A stretch of DNA of 39,023 bases from JALNXF01 sp964555845 (GTDB lineage Bacteria > Patescibacteriota > Gracilibacteria > BD1-5 > UBA2023). Both the position numbers and the translations under genes were made by a program. Shown one piece after another: positions 21,093 through 31,185 of the stretch (within the stretch, counting starts at the first letter, position 1; each line of letters begins with the position of its first letter). The notes under the pieces were generated by a model. That model had not been told where the DNA came from and ran no database searches. It saw only the letters and a program-made list of their open reading frames with translations. The DNA is taken from the NCBI GenBank assembly GCA_964555845.1, contig CAZKUA010000009.1, forward strand, positions 1 through 39,023, in the 5' to 3' direction.

Positions 21093-21314
21093 CTAAATTT
21101 CATCTAAAATTCCCTTATCTAAATTAGTTTGTTTTAAAATTGCATTTAATAATCATTTTCAAATACTTTTATTGTGAACTGGAATTGTAGTTCTTTTTCA
21201 TGTTTTTAAATTTTTCATAGTACAATGACTCCCAACCCAAGAATGCTCTATATATCAATATTTCTTTAATAATTTTATTAAATCTTTTGGGTAAATTTGA
21301 GAATATCTAGGCAT
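21093..21314 (-). CDS. hicA: HicA-family toxin, mRNA interferase (73 aa)
   Basis: Double-stranded-RNA-binding-fold toxin (YcfA/HicA) that cleaves mRNA. The sequence has MPRYSQIYPKDLIKLLKKYG, then HSWVGSHCTM with the catalytic histidine (His30) in the usual GSH context, and TTIPVHNKSIGKGLLNAILK with the family VPxHxxxxIxxGTLxxIL pattern. Length is typical for HicA (60-80). The gene overlaps hicB by eight bases and ends in TAG, 15 bases before the ligA ATG. Expression is expected to be held down by HicB acting on the shared promoter. Activity has not been shown, but no key residue is missing. Confidence 0.9.
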
Positions 21315-21531
21315 AATGTTTTTCGTTAATTTGAAGTTTAAAATCAAATTTTTTTATATCTTTTTGCATACTTAATAAGTAACTTGCAATAGCTTCTTTT
21401 AAATTTATAGATAATTCTTCTAAATTTTCTCACATAGTAAAACATCAAGGCAATGCCTTAACTTCAGCATAATAACTTCAATCATCTTCTTTATGTATTT
21501 CTATTCATAATTCTTTAAATATATCATTCAT
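21307..21531 (-). CDS. hicB: HicB-family antitoxin (74 aa)
   Basis: It reads MNDIFKELGIEIHKEDDGSY then YAEVKALPGCFTMGENLEEL and LKEAIASYLLSMQKDI, the RNase H-like fold of HicB with the typical LPGCxTxGxxxEEAxxxxxEAI pattern. The DNA-binding part at the C-terminus is short (DFKLQINEKHYA). It is followed by an eight-base overlap with hicA, so the order is antitoxin then toxin. A promoter lies upstream at 21563-21589 and a terminator just before it, which isolates the module from the lipoprotein gene. HicB neutralises HicA and usually represses the operon. Confidence 0.88.
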
Positions 21532-21562
21532 ATTTATAATTATAAAAAATAAAACTAATCCC

Positions 21563-21589
21563 ATTATATGGATTTTAAAAAGAAGTCAA
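21563..21589 (-). promoter_or_regulatory. Promoter of hicB-hicA(-ligA)
   Basis: On the minus strand TTGACT (21584-21589) and TATAAT (21563-21568) with a 15-base spacer, 31 bases before the hicB ATG. There is no second clear promoter directly before ligA, so ligA may be transcribed from here. Confidence 0.55.
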
Positions 21590-21598
21590 AACTAACCA

Positions 21599-21627
21599 AA
21601 AAAAATCGGACGCAGTCCGATTTTTTT
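21599..21627. terminator. Rho-independent terminator after the lipoprotein gene
   Basis: AAAAAAATCGGAC / GTCCGATTTTTTT, a 13-base stem with a GCA loop, flanked by T-runs on both strands. On the minus strand it lies 12 bases beyond the lipoprotein stop. Confidence 0.85.
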
Positions 21628-21638
21628 AGAAGACATAA

Positions 21639-22526
21639 TTATTTTAAAATTTTAACACTATTAACTATTTTAACCAATTCATCAAATTGTTTTTGATATT
21701 TCGGATTAATATCTTCAGGTGAATTATTTTTAATTGAATTTATAATTTTCTCATCAAATTTCATTTGTTTTACATTGTTTTCATAATAATCACTCATTTT
21801 TTTAAATTCTGCATTTGGAAATTCTGCATTTGGAAATTTCTTCTGTAATTCAATATATTCATTTTCAAGAAGAAAATTTATATCTAAGTTAAGAAATAAT
21901 ACATAATTATCCAAATATACTATTTTTTTAACTACAGGTGAATTTAATCATTCATATCATGTCCATTCTATTTTTGTAGATGTTGGAATTCAGTCTATTG
22001 TTCAGTATATACAATTTTCTCAACAACTTTTATTTTTTATTATTTTCTCAACATCAGATTTTTCAATTGCTTGTTCCTGTCAAAGTCAATCAGGAGAAAA
22101 ATTATATTCTCCATAATCTACCCACAAAGTTCCTCATGTGTATTCTTTAAATTCAATACTAGTGTGACATATTTTTGTATTTCCCTCATTCTCAGAACAT
22201 GAAATTTCTATTTCATTTTCTTTTAAATAAGACAAACTTTTATTTTGAATAACTAAATTAGATGGAAAATCCAAAGAAATAGACATTTTATCTATTTTTA
22301 ATGTCTTGTTTTTTCAGTTATCAATTAACTCATAACCCTTTTTATCTTTTGTACTTCCATTTCTAACTTCCTCTACAGCCCCAGAACTCACCTCTACACT
22401 TCAAGTCCCTACATTCTCTGTAACTTGATTTTGTACCATAGGAGTCGGAGCTACGGCTTCTTCTTTAAAACATCCCACAAGTAACAGACTTGAAGATATT
22501 AATGTAATAATTAGTAATTTTTTCAC
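21639..22526 (-). CDS. Lipoprotein of unknown function (295 aa)
   Basis: The N-terminus VKKLLIITLISSSLLLVGCF (GTG start at 22526) is a complete lipoprotein signal with lipobox LVGC, lipid-carrying Cys19. An in-frame ATG at 22553 would add nine residues before it; I prefer GTG because it gives the normal leader, although other genes here start with ATG. The mature part is polar with a Ser/Thr/Val-rich linker, a pair of Cys-containing stretches (EISCSENEGN, KICHTS; SCGENCIYGTIDG) and an acidic, lysine-rich helical C-terminus. A 15-base direct duplication at 21804-21833 gives the doubled PNAEFPNAEF. No family is recognised. It would be anchored in the outer leaflet of the membrane. Confidence 0.75.
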
Positions 22527-22652
22527 TTCAAGGACATTTGTTTTACTACACATAAAAATGAAATTAAAAATAAAAGTTTGTTTATTTATATAATATACAA
22601 GATAAGCGAAAGATATACTATTTTTCAAGTAAGTCAAAAGAAATTCAAAAAA

Positions 22653-22679
22653 ATAAAAACGGACTTTGTCCGTTTTTAT
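22653..22679. terminator. Terminator after the frameshifted gene
   Basis: ATAAAAACGGAC / GTCCGTTTTTAT, 12-base stem with a TTT loop and T-run. It follows the minus-strand gene ending at 22702 by 23 bases. Confidence 0.82.
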
Positions 22680-22701
22680 CGTATAGTTTAGGTAAATTAA
22701 T

Positions 22702-23534
22702 TTAACTTTGTTTAATTCTTGAAACTAAATCTTCATATTTAATAGTTTTTCATCTCAAATCTTGAACTGGAGGAACGCGACAATCTCTTGGGATTTGGAT
22801 AGGGAAATCTAGAGGAACTTGCTTCATAATAGATCTATTCATAAATGCTCTTATTTTACTATTTGATATCGATGAATTATTTAGTTCTCATTGTATATCG
22901 TTAATAGCGGTTTGAATTTGAGGATGAAGTCTAGGTAATCTTATCTCGGGTTTATTTTTAGGATCATTAGGATTTAGGGGTACTATTTTATGTGAAGTTT
23001 CTTGCGAAGTTATTTTATCTGTAGAATTTCATTGTATTATTGATTGCTGAATATGTTCTATTGGCTTTTGTTTTTGTTCATAAAATTGGTTATTTACAGT
23101 CTTTTGTTCTGTTGTAGGCTTTGGTTTAATCTCTTGTTCTAAAAGAGGTTTTTTTATGATAAAATTAGTAGTAGTATCATCACGATATTTACAAGAAAAT
23201 TGAAGTGGCATATTTGTTTCATTTTTTTCAGGTGTAATAACTTGTACAGAAATAATATCTTTATTAAATGTGAGACTATTTCCCATAAGTAATTCTCTTC
23301 CTCCAACAATTGCAAAAATATTATATGATGGCGGGGCCGTAAGTTCTATGTCATTAGCTCAATTATTTTGAACATTTTTTAAGGTTAATCATCCAAATTG
23401 GTCAATTGCATCAAGTGTTTGATTATTATTCTACTTAATGAAAAACCTTCTTTTTTTGAGGAATATTTTTTAATGTCATCATTATCTTTTTTTAGTGTAG
23501 GATTTTCATCAAATTGTGGTGCATCAATACCCAT
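22702..23534 (-). pseudogene. Frameshifted hypothetical gene (about 277 codons in two frames)
   Basis: From ATG at 23534 the frame reads MGIDAPQFDENPTLKKDNDD then IKKYSSKKEGFSLS, and continues only briefly. Near 23421-23436 (AGTAGAATAATAATC) a shift of one base (one base missing) moves into the frame NNNQTLDAIDQFGG, then TLKNVQNNGANDIELTAPPS and on to a TAA at 22702. The downstream frame has no good start until ATG at 23286. The downstream half contains a Pro/Gln-rich linker and a basic end (RLPRLHPQIQ ... SRIKQS). No family is recognised. The shift could be a mutation, a sequencing error, or programmed frameshifting. It has its own promoter and terminator. Confidence 0.6.
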
Positions 23535-23567
23535 AGTATAAAAGTTAAAATATAATTATTTCCATTA

Positions 23568-23596
23568 AGAATACTATATAATTTCTTTTCTGTCAA
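23568..23596 (-). promoter_or_regulatory. Promoter of the frameshifted gene
   Basis: Minus strand TTGACA (23591-23596) and TATTCT (23568-23573) with a 17-base spacer, 33 bases upstream of the ATG. It abuts the terminator at 23598-23627. Confidence 0.6.
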
Positions 23597-23597
23597 A

Positions 23598-23627
23598 AAA
23601 AACCTCATCAATTACGATGAGGTTTTT
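23598..23627. terminator. ftsZ terminator
   Basis: AAAAACCTCATC / GATGAGGTTTTT, 12-base stem with a six-base loop, followed by a T-run on the minus strand. It lies 24 bases downstream of the ftsZ stop. Confidence 0.85.
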
Positions 23628-23651
23628 ATATTTAAATCTTAAATAAATCTC

Positions 23652-24857
23652 TTATTTCATTTTATTTCTCAAAAAAGCTGGAACATCTAGGTCGTTTTGA
23701 CCGTCTAGGAGAGATGAATTAGATATTGGCTTCATAGAAGTTTGTGGGGCTGGGGTTTGGATATTTCTTTTTCAGAATTGAGATCCAATTAGAGAAGTTT
23801 TTGGTGCTTCTTGGTGTCTCTTGTTTGATTCTTCGTTAAATCCGGTAGCCACAACAGTAATTTTGATTTCTCCTGTGTAATTATCATTGATAGTTGCTCA
23901 GAAGATAATATTTGCTTCTGGATCACAAGAATCTGTAATAATTCTTGCTGCTTCGTCAACTTCAAACATAGAAAGGTCTGTTCAACCAGTAATGTTGAAT
24001 AATAATCATTTTGCTCCGGCGATAGAAAGCTCTAAAAGTGGAGAATCAACTGCAGCGCGAGCCGCTTCAATTGCTCTGTTTTCTCAAGAACCGTATCCAA
24101 TTCCCATTAAAGCACTACCTGCGTTTTGCATTACAGATTTCACATCAGCGAAATCAACATTTATAAGTCCTGGATGAGTAATTAAATCAGAAATTCATTG
24201 TACTCATTGATTTAGAACCTCATCAACTATATTAAATGCGTCGAGTAGTGGGGTTTTTTTATCAATTATAGATAGAATTTTATCATTTGGAATTGTTATA
24301 AGAGTGTCTACTTTTTCTTTTAATTTCTCAAATCAATCAAGAGATTGGATAGCTCTTCTTTGTCATTCAAAATTAAATGGTTTTGTAATAACTCAAACCA
24401 CTAGTGCTCCAAGTCATTTTGCAATTTCTGCAATTACTGGAGAAGCTCCTGTTCAGGTTCCACCTCACATTCCACAAGTTATAAATACCATATCGGCTCC
24501 GGCAAGCGCTTGTTTAATTTCTTCACTTGATTCTTCGGCTGCTTTTTTACCAATTTCTGGGTTAGCTCCGGCTCATAGTCCGCGAGTTGTAGCTCTTCAG
24601 ATATTTATTCTAATTTGAGCTTTTGATGTAAATAAAGCTTGCGCGTCAGTGTTAATCGCTATAAATTCAACTCACTCAAGTCCAGCAGCAATCATTCTGT
24701 TAATTGCATTTTGTCAACCTCATCCAACTCAAATAACTTTAATATTTGCAATTGGTGAAATATAATCAGAAACATTTATTTCTTCTATGGGATTTTTTGT
24801 GAAATCTCATCTAAGATATGCTTTTAATTTCTCATCAGTTTTCCTTGTTACAGCCAT
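23652..24857 (-). CDS. ftsZ: Cell division protein FtsZ (401 aa)
   Basis: Tubulin-like GTPase that polymerises into the Z-ring. The GTP-binding signature GGGTGTG is at residues 131-137; IGVGGGGQNAINRM near residue 43 has three glycines as TGA. NTDAQAL, ITKPFNFEGQRR and the T7 loop (LINVDFADVKSVMQ) are present. The variable linker is rich in Gln and Ser, and the last residues LDVPAFLRNKMK are the conserved C-terminal peptide that binds FtsA. Compared with typical FtsZ there is an N-terminal extension of about 30 residues (MAVTRKTDEKLKAYLRGDFT). It follows ftsA by 67 bases, a gap filled by a palindromic repeat, and ends before a terminator. Confidence 0.97.
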
Positions 24858-24886
24858 ATATTTATAAATTAAGTATTAAAAAATTA

Positions 24887-24911
24887 ATGTAGGGAACGCA
24901 GATCTGCGTTC
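24887..24911. repeat. Family 4 palindromic repeat between ftsA and ftsZ
   Basis: AATGTAGGGAACGCAGATCT GCGTTC contains a perfect 18-base palindrome (GAACGCAGATCTGCGTTC, 24894-24911). The same AATGTAGGGAACG end is found in ligA at 20303-20330. Confidence 0.8.
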
Positions 24912-24924
24912 ATTACGATTTTGT

Positions 24925-26163
24925 TTATCCTTTTGGAACAATTTTGTAAAACAGACTTTTCAGTGAATTCCAATATCATCCGATAGAAAAGTTTAGTTTG
25001 CTTCATTTGTGTGTGCTATATTTTTGAGATAATAGCAGAGTTCAGATAACAGAAGAAAATTGTGGATCTGAAATAGAAGTACCACTGATAAAATCAGAAT
25101 CTTCAGGAACTCAAATAGCAGAAGGTAATCTCAAAACTTCTTTAGACAATTCTAGAATTCATTTCATTTTTGCTCAACCTCCAGTAATAATCGCTCATTC
25201 TGGTAACATTCAATCTTTTCAGATTTTTTTAAGCTCGCTGTTTACATAGTAGAATAATTCAGCATATCTAGCTCTTGTAATTTCAGATAAATATTTCATA
25301 GACAGAGTTCCTGTTTCGTTTTTAGATAATTTTTCTAGTTCAATTTCCTCGTCTTTTCATTTTTCAATTTTACATAATCCTAAATCTCCATATTCAATTT
25401 TTAATTTCTCAGCTAAATCTATAGATACTCTAGCACCAAGTGCAACATCACTCGTTACATTTTCTCATCCAATTGGAATAACTCCAGAATATATCAAAGC
25501 TCATTCTTCATATACAGTTACTCCTGTTGTAGAAGCTCAAATATCAATACATACAACTCATAACTCTTTTTGCCTTTTTGTTAAAACTGCTTCTCCAGAA
25601 GTAATAAGATTTGGATAAACATCTACTATATCAACTCCTACATCAAAAATTCATTTTTTAATATTGTTCAATACATTTGATCCGATAGAGAAAATATGAG
25701 CAATTACTTCTAATTTCTTAGCTGTCATTCAAATTGGATTTTTAATTCCCGACTCAAAATCACAACTAAATTGTTCTGGAATAACTTTTAAAACCACTCT
25801 ATTTTGTAAATCTACTCAATTTTGAGCCATATCAAGGCTTCTATTAATATCTTCTTCTGTAATTTCTGAATCCATAACTGCCACAATTCATTTATTTGTA
25901 GCCACATCAATTCCTGTCCCAGAAAGGCTTAAATAAACATGACTTACTTGTTCTCAAGTCATTCTTTCTGCCTCTGATAAACTCGCATCAATATTATTTT
26001 TGAATTCATCCATATCCAAAATATTTCCCTTTCTTACCCCAAGTGATGATGATACACCCACTCAAAGCACTCTTAATTTTTTCTCTTCATTAAATACTCA
26101 GATAATGGTTTTTATTTTACTACTACCAATATCTATTGCTGTAAAAGTTTCTCCAGATACCAT
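24925..26163 (-). CDS. ftsA: Cell division protein FtsA (412 aa)
   Basis: Actin-like ATPase that tethers FtsZ to the membrane. ATP-binding features are the phosphate-1 motif FTAIDIGSSKIKTII near the N-terminus, the phosphate-2 motif GVVCIDIGASTTGVTVYEEG and the adenosine motif AIITGGGAKMKG. The SHS2-type 1C region is seen as VYLSLSGTGIDVATNKGIVA. The C-terminus ends KLNFSIG...SLFYKIVPKG, where the usual amphipathic membrane-targeting helix is expected; SLFYKIVPKG could serve. It lies directly upstream of ftsZ, the classic division pair, without ftsQ or the rest of the dcw cluster nearby. Only part of the expected tail is recognisable, but the family is clear. Confidence 0.95.
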
Positions 26164-26373
26164 ATATTGTGTTATATTTAAAAAAATAAACTATCCGTTC
26201 AAATTTTTTATTCAGCAAAAATATTAATCTATTGCTGATTTTTGTATAATTGATTGATTAGTATCGCTAAATACTAAGGATATTATATGAAAACTTACGA
26301 GTTTTTCAATTTTATATTTGAAAATAATTTTTACCGAAGAGAAGATTATTTTTAATAAAGTGAAATCTAAAAA
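26164..26373. other. Gap between ftsA and the prepilin gene; holds a 22-codon open frame
   Basis: About 210 bases, AT-rich. On the plus strand 26287-26355 reads MKTYEFFNFIFENNFYRRED YF and TAA. It has no close promoter or Shine-Dalgarno and no recognisable match, so it may be chance. I see no RNA gene or repeat here; the ftsA promoter should lie in this stretch but is not clear. Confidence 0.35.
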
Positions 26374-28728
26374 TTAGTTCACATAACACACATTATTTAC
26401 CGTATCTAAAATTCCCAAAGATACACAAGTTGCATTGGTTTGAACAGTCTGTTTACATCATGTTTGACAAGTTAATAATGAGTTATATGTTCATCATAAA
26501 CTACAAGTATAATCAACACTTAAAAGAGTTCAATCTCATATAGTGTTTATTGATCAAACAAACCATGCACCTGGTTCACGAACATAAATTGCCTGATTAG
26601 TATATGATATACCAGTATTCCATACTCAAGGATAATAAAAAGATGGGGTTTTAGTAATATATGTTCAATTAGGATTGGTTCACCGTGTTTGAACACTTCC
26701 TATTGCCATAAGAGATGATATACCTGTAATCTTAACACATGTTCTGTTATATGTTGTACCAATAAAAGCAGCATTACATGTATCTAATGAATAAAACATG
26801 GGCCAATAAGTATAAGCTCCTCCGACATATCATTGAGCATATGGCGCCCAAAAATTTTTCTGACTCCATGAAAGCGCAGTACAGACTCAATTACTAGTAC
26901 CATCACATTTATCAGTGGTAGGATTGTAAGTTCCGCTTGTACAAGTTGGGGTTGTTTCACAACGATTTCTGGCTGAAATAAATGAATATCAAGATGGACA
27001 ACTTATGCAACTAGTTCAATTCCAATTATATCAAGCTCAAGTATCACATTTGTAATTACAAGTAGTTGTACTTGCGGTAGCATTGTAAGTAGTTGTAGAA
27101 TTAGCAGGAAGCCAAGCACCTCAATTCCATGTTTGAAGATAGCTTGATACAGAGTTCCATAGAGTTCAAGTTGCTGGTTTAGCTGCACATGTGAAAGTTT
27201 GAGTATTACCTACACAACTACTTCAATTCCAACTGTAATTTGTATTACAATTAAAATCACAAGTAGTCTGATTTTCTCACCAATTAGTTGTAGGAGTCCA
27301 AATAGTAGAATTCCAGGTTTGAGTATAGGTAGTAGTTGTAGTTGCAGAGGCATTTGTTGGGATTGATCATCAGCAAGTAGCTACTTGAGTATTAGCAATA
27401 CAACCAGCTAAACTAGTAGATCCAACAGGACTAGAATAATTTACAGGACAACTAGTTTTAACTCAATTTACACAATAATTATTTGCTTCACATTGAGTTT
27501 CTCATGTTTTAGGTCATGTTCAAATTGGTGTAGAATAGTATCATGATTGAACTGTTTTACAACTCGTTTGTCAGGTTGAGTCTTGATAGGTGTTGTTTGC
27601 TGTACAAGGAGTTTGAGTTGAGAGTCACTCTGTTGGAACCATGTTTCAGATAGAAGCTGGAATACAAAGATTTGTATTGTAGTAATATCAGGCTTGACAG
27701 ATGTATGAACAATCTTTAGGAGTTGTACTATGTAGCCATAGTATGTTGTATTTCTGTGTTCAGTTAGCTATACTGAATTCTGGAGCTGATCAGGTACAGA
27801 TATCTTGTTGACAGATTTGGTTGTCTAGAACGTAGTTTGAATTACAATTAATAGTTGTAGTTTCAGTTGCATTTTGTGTGTCTAGATTTCAATTAATACA
27901 TTGAATTGAAAGAGATCAAGTACTTGTTCAATTAACTATTGTGATTGGTTTGGTAAATATTTCAGTTTGATTATGAGATAGGGCTGTGATTGTATATCAA
28001 GAGTATGATATTGGATTACAAGGAATAGTATTATTTATAGCTCATTCCATTTGAGTAATAAGTACATCTCAGGTTCCGGTACTTGTTCATTCTCAGTAAG
28101 TATCTCATCAGAAATAAGCAGTATATCCTGTAGTATCTACAGAACTTAGATTAATTCAAGTAGATGAGGTTGTTTCTTGAATTGGTATATTATTTTCATC
28201 TAAAAGTATTCATAGCTTATCTCAAATGGTATATGGAGATCTATCTTGGTAAGCTCATGTATTTGTATTATCAGCATAGATTTGATTAGTAATATCAACA
28301 AAAGATGATAAATTTATAGTTTCTCAATTTTCTAGATATCACATTAATTGAGCTTTTACTCTGTCTTTGTCTACAGTATAGATATAGCTTTTTGCATCTT
28401 TTGGATCTAGGGGAGTTTTGTTGATTTTAATGATATTGGAAATATTATCTCAGATATATCATTGGATTAGGATTTCAGTTCCTACTAAAATTTCTAGAGT
28501 GTCTCATTCAGGGAGAGGATAAGTTCCGGATTTTACCTTTGAAATTGCAAGTCATTGTTGAATTGATTTCATATCAGTAATTCTAGCACTATCTCTAGCT
28601 GATTTTGAATGTCATTGGAAGCTCAGGAATGCAATGGTTGCGAGGATTGCGAGGATTGAGATTACTACAATGAGTTCGGTTAGGGTAAATCAAGTTTTAT
28701 ATTTGAGTTTTTTGTTTAGCGGAGACAT
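26374..28728 (-). CDS. Large cysteine-rich prepilin-like surface protein (784 aa)
   Basis: The N-terminus MSPLNKKLKYKTGFTLTELI followed by VVISILAILATIAFLSFQ is a type IV prepilin signal: Gly before Phe is the cleavage site, Glu at +5, and a hydrophobic helix. Behind it comes about 250 residues of pilin-like body and then a long Thr/Ser/Asn-rich, Cys-rich region with motifs such as NWNGTSC and YSWNGSSC. Two tandem modules of about 60 residues are visible (residues about 448-510 and 513-580), each with TQTWNST/LQTWNGG and a Cys pair. A typical pilin is 140-200 residues. It is probably a pilus-tip adhesin or minor pilin (inference). Its promoter is nearly the same as that of the pilin at 38933. 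Confidence 0.85.
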
Positions 28729-28763
28729 AAAATGAAAATTAATAATAAAGTAAAAGTAGAGGT

Positions 28764-28792
28764 ATTGTAATATAAATGTAACTGAAAGTCAA
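28764..28792 (-). promoter_or_regulatory. Promoter of the large prepilin gene
   Basis: Minus strand TTGACT (28787-28792), 17-base spacer, TACAAT (28764-28769), 35 bases before the ATG. It overlaps nothing but lies immediately after the rsmE stop. Strikingly like the promoter at 38846-38874. Confidence 0.75.
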
Positions 28793-28795
28793 GAT

Positions 28796-29497
28796 TTATT
28801 TTACTTGTCACAGATAAAAACCTAGAACCGATGCTGTGGTCTCGGTTCTTAAAATACGAGTTCAAAAATTGATAATAGTGCAATTATTTTTTGTAAAATT
28901 CTCTATTTCTTTATCGGAAAATCAACCTTCTGGTCAGACAAAAATATTAAAATTTTCTTGAGTGTTTTTGATTTCAGATAAATTTATGCTCCCAGAGATT
29001 TTTGTATGACAGATTAATTTTTGTCAGTTAATTTCATTAAAATCTATTTTGTCTACGAAAGAAATTTGAGGTAATTTATCTCATCAACATTGCTCAAGCG
29101 CTTCTTTTATAATGAAATTAAATCTTTCTATTTTTTTATCATTTATAACTAACTTTTGACTTCTCTCTGAATTAAAAAATGTGAAATTAGAAATTCAAAC
29201 TTCTACTCATTTTTGGAGAATATATTCTATTTTTTCGTATTTATTTGGCAGAGCTTGATAGAGATTTATAGAGATTTTTAGGTCACAATTATTTTCTATT
29301 TTTTTGCTTAAATTTAGTGTAATTCATTTTTTTGCGATTTCAGAAATACTATAAATATAATCAAATCAAGTTGAGTTAAATAAGATAATATTATCTCATA
29401 ATTTAGACCTAAGAACATGAGAAATTTGATGAAAAAAGTCTTTATCCTCGATGAATAAATCTTTTTTTAGATCTGTGTTGTAGTAAAATCTTTGCAT
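28796..29497 (-). CDS. rsmE: 16S rRNA (uracil1498-N3)-methyltransferase RsmE (233 aa)
   Basis: SPOUT-class enzyme that methylates U1498 of 16S rRNA. The start MQRFYYNTDLKKDLFIEDKD and FHQISHVLRSKLGDNIILFN match the PUA-like N-terminal domain (HxxxVLR). The knotted C-terminal domain has KYEKIEYILQKGVEVGI, then SERSQKL, EALEQCGGDKLPQI (normally EAxxQxxR), and finally VGPEGGFSDKEI and RILRTETTAS, the cofactor-binding knot. Several of these glycines are TGA codons. Length is normal. It is followed by the large prepilin gene but that has its own promoter; upstream lie a palindromic repeat and htpX. Confidence 0.93.
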
Positions 29498-29537
29498 ATT
29501 ATTTTTTTATTTTAATTATTATGTTATTACTATTTTT

Positions 29538-29605
29538 CTGTCATTCCCGCGAAGGTGGGAATCTACAAAATATAAGGAAGATTCCTTTCTACAAAGGAAT
29601 GACAG
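29538..29605. repeat. Palindromic repeat, family 3 (CTGTCATTCCCGCGAAGG...)
   Basis: Starts CTGTCATTCCCGCGAAGGTG and ends ACAAAGGAATGACAG; the ends CTGTCATTCC / GGAATGACAG are inverted, as are GGGAATCT and AGATTCC inside. It fills the gap between htpX and rsmE; one copy seen. Confidence 0.75.
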
Positions 29606-29613
29606 GAATAAAA

Positions 29614-30594
29614 TTAATATTTTTCTAAAATTGCAATTCTATTTGAGACAGAGGGGTGGGTTGAGAAAAATTCGTGGAATTTGTTCATAAATCAGGTGGC
29701 TCTTGGGAATGGATTTTCGATACACAGTGCGGAAATTGAATCTTTTTTGATACTTTCAATTGTTGAGTCTTGGCTAATATTCTGGAGGGCTGAAATCATA
29801 GAAGCCTTATCTTTTGTGAGTGCTACTGACCCGGCATCCGCAAGATATTCTCTTTTACGACTTACAGCAAGTTGTACGAGTGGCAAGACTAAATATCATA
29901 GAATAAGCAATGCCAGTCACACTAAAATCAGGATTAATTTAAGTTGTCCAGAATCTTTTCCGTCAGAACTTTTCCCGCCTCACATATGAAGACCAGTTCT
30001 AAAAATTATCTCTCAAATGGCCGCAATAGCTCCGATAAAAACTATAATAGTAACAAGTAAAAGCCCATCTTTATTAATAATATGAGTAAGTTCATGAGCG
30101 GCGACCGCTTCTATTTCGGATTTATTTAGTTTGTTTAAAATTCATCTCGAAAACACTATCCAAGATTTTTTCACGTTCCACCCTACCGCAAATGCATTGA
30201 GACTATCATCTTCTAGGATTCCAATATTTGGCACTGCAAGTCCACGAGAAATACAGAGATTTTCCACAATATTATAAATTTCTGGATTTTCAGCGCGAGT
30301 AATTGCACGAGCGTCAGAAAAAGAGAAAATTATTTGTCTATAAAAAGTAAAGGAAATTAAAGCCCAAATCAAAATAACTGGTCATAAATAAGTGAAAATT
30401 TGAATTGAAGAGGTAATACTTTGATTTAAATAGTAATCCATAGGCTGTATTAACTCCGGATTCTTACCAAAATAAAATACTGCAAAAATCACCAAAAAAA
30501 CTATCCCAAAAACTAATACTGGAAATAAAATTAACAAAACCAATGTTTTAAATCTATTTGACCAAATAGACGATTGTAAACCAATTACTGCCAT
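29614..30594 (-). CDS. htpX: Membrane zinc metalloprotease HtpX (326 aa)
   Basis: M48-family protease that degrades misfolded membrane proteins. Hydrophobic segments lie at about residues 18-42 and 68-84, and two more flank the middle (LLLVTIIVFIGAIAAIGEII; LILVWLALLILWYLVLPLVQ). The zinc site HELTH is at 167-171 (VAAHELTHIINKD), and the third ligand lies in SRKREYLADAGSV, with the glutamate in the usual EYxAD motif. NAFAVG before the HELTH motif is another HtpX hallmark. Length is a little over the usual 290. The stop of lemA upstream is three bases before its ATG, and LemA-HtpX pairs are widespread. Confidence 0.94.
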
Positions 30595-30597
30595 AAA

Positions 30598-31155
30598 CTA
30601 AAACTTAACTGCTGGTGCTTTTTCTGCTTCTTCACGGTTTTCTACTTCGAAGAAAACTTCAGGGCGGAAAGCGAAAATACCGGCTATAATATTTGTAGGG
30701 AATACTTGGATATATGTGTTGTATTCGTTTGTAGTTGAATTGAAAAATCTTCTAACTGCGGCTAGCTTGTTTTCTATATCGGCTAATTCCGCTTGTAATT
30801 GCATAAAATTTTGGTTTGCTTTTAGTTCTGGATTACTCTCGGCTATAGCAAATAATTTACCCATTGCTTGTCCGAGCATATTGTTTGCGGCAATTTTATC
30901 ATCTACATTTTCAGATTGAGAATAAGATTTGCGAGCTTCCATAATTTTATCAAAAACTGTTTGTTCATGAGTTGCATATCATTTAACTGTCTCAATTAAA
31001 TTAGGTACCAAATCAAATCTTTGTTTTAATTGCACATCAATATCAGCAAAAGCATTTTGTCTGTTGTTTCTCATCTGGATTATCCCATTGTATTTTGAAA
31101 TAACAAAAACAACAAGCAATACTAGAATTATAATAATTATTAATGTAGAACTCAT
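30598..31155 (-). CDS. lemA: LemA family protein (185 aa)
   Basis: N-terminal membrane helix (MSSTLIIIIILVLLVVFVIS) with an exposed N-terminus, then the helical LemA domain: YNGIIQMRNNRQNAFADIDV, LKQRFDLVPNLIETVKGYA and ENKLAAVRRFFNSTTNEYN, then a final FRPEVFFEVEN. These match LemA closely, including the QLKRRxDLIPNLVETVKGYA pattern. The stop is TAG. Its ATG is preceded by a promoter and it is directly followed by htpX, with which it is probably co-transcribed. The molecular function of LemA is unknown, but the pair suggests membrane protein quality control. Confidence 0.94.
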
Positions 31156-31185
31156 AATATTTTAAATTAAAAAATAAACTCGTTT

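Noticed and set aside
23887..24618. Open plus-strand frames opposite ftsZ
   Set aside because: They are antisense shadows of the clearly recognised ftsZ.
26985..27385. Repeated short motifs that could suggest a CRISPR array
   Set aside because: The repeats are diverged protein modules of the large prepilin, without constant repeat and spacer lengths.
29681..29989. 102-codon plus-strand frame
   Set aside because: Antisense to the C-terminal part of htpX, which has clear family motifs.
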